DNA from: Pseudomonadota bacterium
Lineage (GTDB): Bacteria; Myxococcota_A; UBA796; SXON01
NCBI GenBank assembly: GCA_005778355.1
Contig: SXON01000164.1
Location: 1-54,671 of the forward strand
Length of the DNA: 54,671 nt
Direction of reading: 5' to 3'
Positions 49,878-54,671 of the stretch are shown one piece after another (positions within the stretch are counted from its first letter, which is position 1; each line of letters begins with the position of its first letter). Both the position numbers and the translations under genes were made by a program. The notes under the pieces are model-generated. The model searched no databases, was not told where the DNA came from, and saw only the letters and a program-made list of their open reading frames with translations.

Positions 49878-51713
49878 ATGGCCGGAAACACCGCGATCTC
49901 GATGACCTTCGAGATCTACAATGGCGACACGCTCGTGCGTCGCGAGGAACTGCGGCACGAGAGCGTCACCATTGGCAAGGGCCCCGCTGCGATGCTTCGC
50001 ATCGAAGACCCGGGCCTTCAGGATCTCCACGCGGTCATCAACGTGGCCGACGACGGCGCCGTGCAGCTGCTCGACCTGGTGGGCGATCAGAGCACCCGCG
50101 TCAACGACGCGGCCGTCAGCAACGTCATCCTCCAGAACGGCGACGCCATCAGCATCGGCGCGGTGCGCATCGTGGTTGGCCTGCCCGAGAGCGTGCCCCA
50201 GGTTGCCGACGACTCCACCTCGACGGCCCCGGTGGTCGAGAGCGCCGCCGACGACCAAACCGCCCCCGAGGGCGAGACCGTCGCGACCGACGATGACGAG
50301 CCCGAAGAAGACGTGATGGCGTTCGTGATGCGGGCGAGCGCTTCCGCCAACGACCCTGCGGCCGACCGCAGCCGGGGGCGCGTACTCGAGGTGGCTCAGG
50401 TGTTTGGCGACTCCGTTGTCGACGTGAAGTACGCCCGCATGCGTCCCATCACCGTCGGCTCAGGCCTCGCCCAGAGCATGATGGACAGTAAGCCGCAGTC
50501 CGACTTCTTCGTGCCGGTCGATCTGCTGCCCAACCAGAACTTCCGTCTCTTCGAGAACCAGGGCGGGCGCTGGGTCGCGCGCATCTCCGACCGCTGGGCG
50601 GGCTTTGTCGACGTCGGCGAGACTCGCCGGAGCTTCGAAGAGCTGCTCGCCGACGGAACCGCCAAGAAGGGCGGCGACGGCATGCTGACGGTCGACATCT
50701 CCGAGGACGCACGCCTCGTCGTCGACCTCGGGCCCACCCTCTTCGTGGCGCACCAGGTGTACCCCGGCAAGCCGGCCGCCAAGACCCAGACCAACATCGA
50801 CTGGCCGCTCGTCGGCATCGTCGGGTTCATGGGCTTCGTGGCTTTCATGCTGGGCATCGCCATCGCCTTCGTGCCGCCTCCGCCCGACAGCTCCCGCAAC
50901 GGCCTCGACGACCACATGGTCGAGCTCCTCCTCCAGAAGGAAGAGGAGAAGAAGGACGACAAGAAGGAAGACAAGAACCCCGACGCGGGCGAGGGGGCCA
51001 AGGCCAAGAAGGAAGAAGGCAAGGTTGGCAAGAAGGACGCCAAGCAGGACAAGGCCAAGGGCGAGAAGGTCCAGATGCAGAAACAGCAGCTGGACAAGGA
51101 GATCGCGGAGAACGCGGGCGTGCTCGGCTCGCTCCGCAACGACTCCGCGCTCGACGCCGCCCTCGGCGCGACGGGCCTGAACGCCGACACCATGAGCGGC
51201 ATCGGTGGCCTCATCGGCACCAAGGGCACGCAGATCGGCTCCGGTGGTCTCGGCGGCCGTGGCTCTGGGCTTGGCGGCGGTGGCACCGCGGACGGCCTCG
51301 GCGGCCTCGGCACGCGCGGCCGTGGGTCGGGTGCGAGCGGCTACGGCTCCGGCGGTGGCAACTTCGGCAGCAAGGGCGAGGGCGGCATCGGCACCATCGG
51401 TGGCGACCCGATCATCCTCGGCGCGCTCGACAAGTCGCTCATCGACGCCGTCATCAAGCGCAACATGAACCAGATCCGGTATTGCTACCAGCGCGAGCTG
51501 ACCAAGAACCCGGCGCTGGGCGGAAAGATCACGGTGAAGTTCGTCATTGCCAAGGACGGCACCGTCTCCTCGGCGCAGACCAAGTCCTCGACCATGAACA
51601 GCCCCGCCGTCGAGTCCTGCATCAACGGCCGCTTCATGCGCTTCCAGTTCCCCGAGCCAAAGGGCGGCGGTATCGTCATCGTCTCCTACCCGTTCATCTT
51701 CTCCCCCGGGTAG
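49878..51713 (+). CDS. FHA-transmembrane-AgmX/PglI (TonB-like) protein, GltG/NfsG-position
   Basis: The protein has 611 residues from the ATG at 49878 (GAGGAA upstream). An FHA domain spans about 10-105 (VTIGKGPAAMLRIEDPGLQDLHAVI, VNDAAVSNVILQNGDAISIGAVRIVV) and would bind phosphothreonine on the cytosolic side. One transmembrane helix lies at about 309-331. A Lys/Glu-rich stretch and a Gly-rich spacer (about 445-510) would cross the periplasm. The C-terminal 95 residues are the AgmX/PglI TonB-like domain (RNMNQIRYCYQRELTKNP, KFVIAKDGTVSSA, VESCI, FPEPKGGGIVIVSYPF). This is exactly the architecture of GltG/NfsG, the inner-membrane part of the machine that receives motor energy. Confidence 0.9.
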   Translation: MAGNTAISMTFEIYNGDTLVRREELRHESVTIGKGPAAMLRIEDPGLQDLHAVINVADDGAVQLLDLVGDQSTRVNDAAVSNVILQNGDAISIGAVRIVVGLPESVPQVADDSTSTAPVVESAADDQTAPEGETVATDDDEPEEDVMAFVMRASASANDPAADRSRGRVLEVAQVFGDSVVDVKYARMRPITVGSGLAQSMMDSKPQSDFFVPVDLLPNQNFRLFENQGGRWVARISDRWAGFVDVGETRRSFEELLADGTAKKGGDGMLTVDISEDARLVVDLGPTLFVAHQVYPGKPAAKTQTNIDWPLVGIVGFMGFVAFMLGIAIAFVPPPPDSSRNGLDDHMVELLLQKEEEKKDDKKEDKNPDAGEGAKAKKEEGKVGKKDAKQDKAKGEKVQMQKQQLDKEIAENAGVLGSLRNDSALDAALGATGLNADTMSGIGGLIGTKGTQIGSGGLGGRGSGLGGGGTADGLGGLGTRGRGSGASGYGSGGGNFGSKGEGGIGTIGGDPIILGALDKSLIDAVIKRNMNQIRYCYQRELTKNPALGGKITVKFVIAKDGTVSSAQTKSSTMNSPAVESCINGRFMRFQFPEPKGGGIVIVSYPFIFSPG

Positions 51714-51746
51714 CGTGATAAGCCCACGCGCCCCGTCGAGGTCCTG

Positions 51747-52496
51747 ATGCTGCTGTTCCCGATTGCCGCCCTTGCAACGCCCGCTCTCGCCGGGGAGCCC
51801 GCACCCGTCGAAGACTGGCTCGTGGCCGTCGCGCAAGACGAGGACGAGGAAGAGGGTGAGGAACGCCCCAAGGCCGACGACGAGGCGCGAATTCGCGAGA
51901 TCGTCCGCGGCTTCTACGCCCGGGCCAACGTTGGGGCGGCGGTCTACCTGCTGGATCTGGGCGCCGACAAGGGTGCTGGGTCGGCGGTACAGCCCGGCAC
52001 GCTCGTCGGCATCGCCTTCGGTCAGGACTTCGTCGACAACGAGAAGCAGTCGATGGCCTGGGAGATCGCCCTCAACCAGGGCGTGCATAACGGCCTCGAC
52101 TGGTCGGTCCAGGCGGCCGCTGGCTGCCAGGTCGTCGGCGGCGCCTACGCGTGCACCGAGGGCGACCTTCGCACCTACTCGCTGCAGGCCGCCTACGAGT
52201 TCTCGGCCTACCCCACGCGTCGCATCGGCATCGGCGCGCGCGCGGGCGCAGGGGCGATGTACAGCCCGCTCCTGCTCGAGGCCACGCACTACCAGGACGA
52301 GATCCTTCCCGCCTTCGGTGGCGACCCGCAGAAGCACAACGCGCCGATGGTCTACGCCTTTGGCGGCCCCACCTTCGAGTACTACACCAAGCTCTCCCAC
52401 TTCTCGGTGGGGGTCGACGCCGACGTGTTCTACGTGATCAACGGCTTCAGCGATCTGGGCGTGAACGTCGCGGGCAGCCTGAAGTATACTTTCTGA
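51747..52496 (+). CDS. Outer-membrane beta-barrel, GltH/NfsH-position
   Basis: The protein has 249 residues. The short signal MLLFPIAALATPALAG has no Lys or Arg. An acidic linker (about 28-45) leads to a beta-barrel with alternating strands (ANVGAAVYLLDLGADKGAG, LVGIAFGQDFVDNEKQSMAWEIALNQG, IGIGARAGAGAMYSPLLLE, FEYYTKLSHFSVGVDADVFYVINGF) and a terminal aromatic (KYTF), as expected for outer-membrane assembly. It closes the eight-gene set in the order A to H. Confidence 0.83.
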   Translation: MLLFPIAALATPALAGEPAPVEDWLVAVAQDEDEEEGEERPKADDEARIREIVRGFYARANVGAAVYLLDLGADKGAGSAVQPGTLVGIAFGQDFVDNEKQSMAWEIALNQGVHNGLDWSVQAAAGCQVVGGAYACTEGDLRTYSLQAAYEFSAYPTRRIGIGARAGAGAMYSPLLLEATHYQDEILPAFGGDPQKHNAPMVYAFGGPTFEYYTKLSHFSVGVDADVFYVINGFSDLGVNVAGSLKYTF

Positions 52497-52509
52497 AACT
52501 GGAGGGTCT

Positions 52510-53628
52510 TTGATCCTCTTCGCGCTCGCATGCATCGGCCTGCAGAGCGTCCCGGGCGAAAAAGACACCGCGGGCGATACTGGTGGTGTAGGCGAGGTCG
52601 GCGGCCTCAGCGTGAGCTCCACGCTCGTCGACTTCGGCGAGGTTCAACCTGGTGATATCCGGGAGGAATCGCTGACGTTGAGCAACGATGGCAGTGCAGT
52701 GGTGCACATCGACGCCCTGCTCGAGGGCGACGCCTTCGCCGTCGATCTCACCGGGCTCGACGTGGGCCCCGGCAAAAGCGAGGTCCTGACCCTGTCCTTC
52801 GAGCCCGAGGACGAGGGCGAGTACGCCGGGGTGCTCGCGCTCTCCACCGGCGACGACGACCTGGACGTCGCGCTCACGGGCAGCGCCAGCAGCGACGCGC
52901 CCGACGACACCGGCGGCGGCAGTTCGGGGCCCTCGGGCGACATCAACGTCGACCCGAGCTCGCTCACCTTCTCGACGCTCACGGTGGGTGACACCGAGAT
53001 GCAGTCGCTCACGGTGCGCAACGCGGGCGACGACGTGCTCAACATCGTCGATTTCGCCACGAGCGACAGCGCGTTCAGCTTGCGCGGAAATCTCGACCCG
53101 GGCGACACGCTCGACCCCGGCGACGAACGCACGCTGGAGGTGTACTTCGAGCCCAGTGCGGCCGGCTGGTACAGCGCCAAGCTCACCATCGAGTCCGACG
53201 ACCCCGACGAGCACAGCCTCGACGTGGCCCTGAGCGGCGGCGGCGAGGAAGGTTGCACCGTCTGCGCGCCGCGCATCCAGGTCGACACGGGCTCCGACCC
53301 GTATGCGATCACCGATTTCGCAGCCTGGTTCGGTCCCGACACCCGCACGATCGTCGTGAGCAACGATGGCGACCAGGTGCTCAGCGTCAACAGCGTCTAC
53401 GTGAACAACGACATCTTCTCCACCTGCGGCGAGTTCTACATCGGCGGCTGGGGAGGCATGACCTCGATCGCACCGGGCGACAGCACCAGCTTCTCGCTCA
53501 GCTACGACGCCGTGGCGGAGTGCATCGAGCTGGCCTGGAAGTCGCTCGACCAGAACGTGCTCCACATCATCAGCAACGACCCGGCCGAGTCCGACTACGT
53601 GATCGAGCTGCAAGCTTCCGGCTTCTAG
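52510..53628 (+). CDS. Surface lipoprotein with choice-of-anchor D (ASPM/SPD-2/Hydin-like) repeats
   Basis: The protein has 372 residues with a TTG start and strong GGAGGG 4 bases upstream. The signal is only MILFALAC. Ig-like repeats are visible: VDFGEVQPGDIREESLTLSNDGSAVVHI, LTFSTLTVGDTEMQSLTVRNAGDDVLNI, and a weaker third (TRTIVVSNDGDQVLSVNSV). Asp/Thr/Gly linkers separate them. It lies 13 bases after the GltH/NfsH-like barrel and is probably co-transcribed, but it is not part of the known Glt/Nfs set. A role as a surface decoration or adhesin-like lipoprotein is inference. Confidence 0.83.
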   Translation: MILFALACIGLQSVPGEKDTAGDTGGVGEVGGLSVSSTLVDFGEVQPGDIREESLTLSNDGSAVVHIDALLEGDAFAVDLTGLDVGPGKSEVLTLSFEPEDEGEYAGVLALSTGDDDLDVALTGSASSDAPDDTGGGSSGPSGDINVDPSSLTFSTLTVGDTEMQSLTVRNAGDDVLNIVDFATSDSAFSLRGNLDPGDTLDPGDERTLEVYFEPSAAGWYSAKLTIESDDPDEHSLDVALSGGGEEGCTVCAPRIQVDTGSDPYAITDFAAWFGPDTRTIVVSNDGDQVLSVNSVYVNNDIFSTCGEFYIGGWGGMTSIAPGDSTSFSLSYDAVAECIELAWKSLDQNVLHIISNDPAESDYVIELQASGF

Positions 53629-53671
53629 CCCCGCTTGCACAGCGGTGTTTGCCGCGCTAGTCACGCCCGGC

Positions 53672-53695
53672 TCCCCATCCCGGGGAAGCATTTTT
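53672..53695 (+). terminator. Weak intrinsic terminator before rplC
   Basis: TCCCC (53672-53676) and GGGGA (53682-53686) form a 5-bp stem with a 5-base loop, and five T residues follow at 53691-53695. It could end the Glt/Nfs-like operon or attenuate rplC expression. Confidence 0.4.
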
Positions 53696-53732
53696 CGTAC
53701 GACGGCACGGGCCGTCCAATGCGAGGGTTCAG

Positions 53733-54386
53733 ATGGCGAACGAAAAGCTTGGTTTGATTGGCAAGAAGCTTGGCATGATCCAGATCTACGACGATGCCGG
53801 CAGCGTGCAGGGCGTCACCGTGGTCGAGGTCACCCCCAACACCGTCCTCCAGGTGAAGACCACCGCGGGCAAAGACGGCTACAACGCGCTGCAGCTGGGT
53901 GCCGGCGAGGGCAAGAAGAAGCAGGCCGCGCGTAGCAACACGATCCGCGCCGAGAAGCTCGGGGTCGCGCTGCCGAAGTACATCCGCGAGTTCCGCGTCA
54001 CCGCCGCCGCCGCCGCCAAGGCCGCCGTGGGTGGGCAGCTCTCCATCGCCGACGTCTTCAAGGTGGGCGACCTGGTCGACGTCCAGGGCCAGAGCAAGGG
54101 CAAGGGCTTCAAGGGCGTCATGGTGCGCCACAACTTCGCTGGCTTCGGCAGCAGCCACGGCGTGCACGAATACTACCGCCACGGCGGCTCGATCGGCACC
54201 CGCCTGACCCCCGGCATGACCATGAAGGGCACGAAGATGCCCGGTCACATGGGCGACCGGAAGGTTTCCGTCCAGAACATCAAGGTCGTGAAGATCGACG
54301 CCGAGCGGAACCTCGTGTTCCTCAAGGGCGGCGTCCCCGGGGCCCGCGGCGCGAGCGTGATCGTCCGCCCCGCCGTCAAGGCCTAG
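53733..54386 (+). CDS. rplC: 50S ribosomal protein L3 (stand-alone gene)
   Basis: The protein has 217 residues. It starts LGLIGKKLGMIQIYDDAGSVQGVTVVEV and has the central peptidyl-transferase loop region HGGSIGTRLTPGMTMKGTKMPGHMGDRKVSVQNIKVVKID, both diagnostic for bacterial L3. GAGGG lies upstream of the ATG. In nearly all bacteria rplC sits between rpsJ and rplD in the S10 operon. Here the upstream gene is a surface lipoprotein and the downstream gene is a convergent CoA-transferase, so it is a single-gene unit. It could be the only L3 copy relocated, or a paralogue. Confidence 0.95.
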   Translation: MANEKLGLIGKKLGMIQIYDDAGSVQGVTVVEVTPNTVLQVKTTAGKDGYNALQLGAGEGKKKQAARSNTIRAEKLGVALPKYIREFRVTAAAAAKAAVGGQLSIADVFKVGDLVDVQGQSKGKGFKGVMVRHNFAGFGSSHGVHEYYRHGGSIGTRLTPGMTMKGTKMPGHMGDRKVSVQNIKVVKIDAERNLVFLKGGVPGARGASVIVRPAVKA

Positions 54387-54671
54387 GACAGCGACAGTCT
54401 CCGCAGCTCAGGTGCCACGACGAACGTGGCGCCTGTCGCGGCGCGCACGGCTTCAACCGACAGGTCTTCGGCAACCTCGAGGAGGGTCAACCCTCCCTTG
54501 AAGCTGAACACGCCGTAGTCGGTGATGAGGAGATCGACACAGGCAACGCCGGTGAGCGGCAGGTTGCAGGCGTCGAGTAACTTGGGTTCGCCCTTGGCCG
54601 TGTGCTCCATCGTCACGACGACGCGCCTCGCACCCGACACGAGGTCCATCGCACCGCCCATGCCCTTGACC
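54383..54671 (-). CDS. CoA-transferase beta subunit (3-oxoacid/SCOT type), partial at window end
   Basis: About 95 C-terminal residues are present, beginning VKGMGGAMDLVSGARRVVVTMEHTAKGEPKLL and continuing LPLTGVACVDLLITDYGVF. These are the hallmark of the beta subunit of succinyl-CoA:3-ketoacid (AtoA/ScoB-type) CoA-transferases. The catalytic glutamate would be upstream, outside the window. The stop shares CTAG with the rplC stop (54383-54386). Confidence 0.9.
   Translation of the reverse strand, partial: VKGMGGAMDLVSGARRVVVTMEHTAKGEPKLLDACNLPLTGVACVDLLITDYGVFSFKGGLTLLEVAEDLSVEAVRAATGATFVVAPELRRLSLS

Noticed and set aside
1..54671. Insertion sequences, transposases, prophage genes or CRISPR arrays
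   Set aside because: None were recognised on either strand.

Overview
The window is very GC-rich and densely coded. Its gene content points to a Myxococcota-type (deltaproteobacterial) Gram-negative: AgmX/PglI-type C-terminal domain, paired myxobacterial outer-membrane barrels, PEGA and GYF-type modules, MopE-like Asp/Cys repeat lipoproteins, TonB/ExbB/ExbD, and many outer-membrane lipoproteins. The phylum is an inference from families; no rRNA is present to confirm it.

Layout. 1-4776: a partial FAD/NAD oxidoreductase (-) diverges from a PEGA membrane protein coupled to a giant acidic Cys-repeat lipoprotein (+). 4816-7701: aspS, then an unusual GNAT-UPF0178 fusion. 7744-9330 (-): a small lipoprotein and an SPFH-GYF protein. 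9474-10989 (-) is the only long gene-free stretch. It reads as a large structured noncoding RNA: a near-consensus sigma-54 promoter, about 1.5 kb with no credible ORF, eight perfect hairpins capped by GNRA loops all on the same strand, and an intrinsic terminator. 11100-14103 (-): a VOC protein, a PAS/DHp kinase fragment, larC and larB (nickel-pincer cofactor synthesis). 14102-16648 (+): an S41 protease whose start overlaps larB. 16673-25662 (-): a MopE-type lipoprotein, then a tightly overlapping envelope operon (two glycosyltransferases, class A PBP, lipoprotein, ispA, tlyA). 25690-35230 (+): M14-like peptidase, alpha-2-macroglobulin plus PBP1C, tRNA-Cys, small lipoprotein. 35267-40495 (+): exbB-exbD-tonB-TonB-dependent receptor-lipoprotein. 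41058-52496 (+): eight genes in the order barrel, barrel, TPR, long TPR, TPR lipoprotein, small secreted, FHA-TM-AgmX/PglI, barrel, which matches the GltA-H/NfsA-H machinery of Myxococcus. 52510-54671: anchor-D lipoprotein, rplC standing alone, and a convergent partial CoA-transferase beta subunit.

How the genes fit together. Most of the window builds or guards the cell envelope: peptidoglycan synthesis (two bifunctional PBPs, FPP synthase), LPS-type sugar transfer, protease trapping by macroglobulin, energised outer-membrane uptake, and a trans-envelope Glt/Nfs complex. Genes are packed with ATGA, GTGA, TGATG and even CTGA overlaps. One divergent pair shares CATG at its starts and two convergent pairs share CTAG at their stops. 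Many exported proteins have very short signal peptides without Lys/Arg. The palindrome GTCGCGAC occurs 21 times by my hand count, about tenfold above composition-based expectation.
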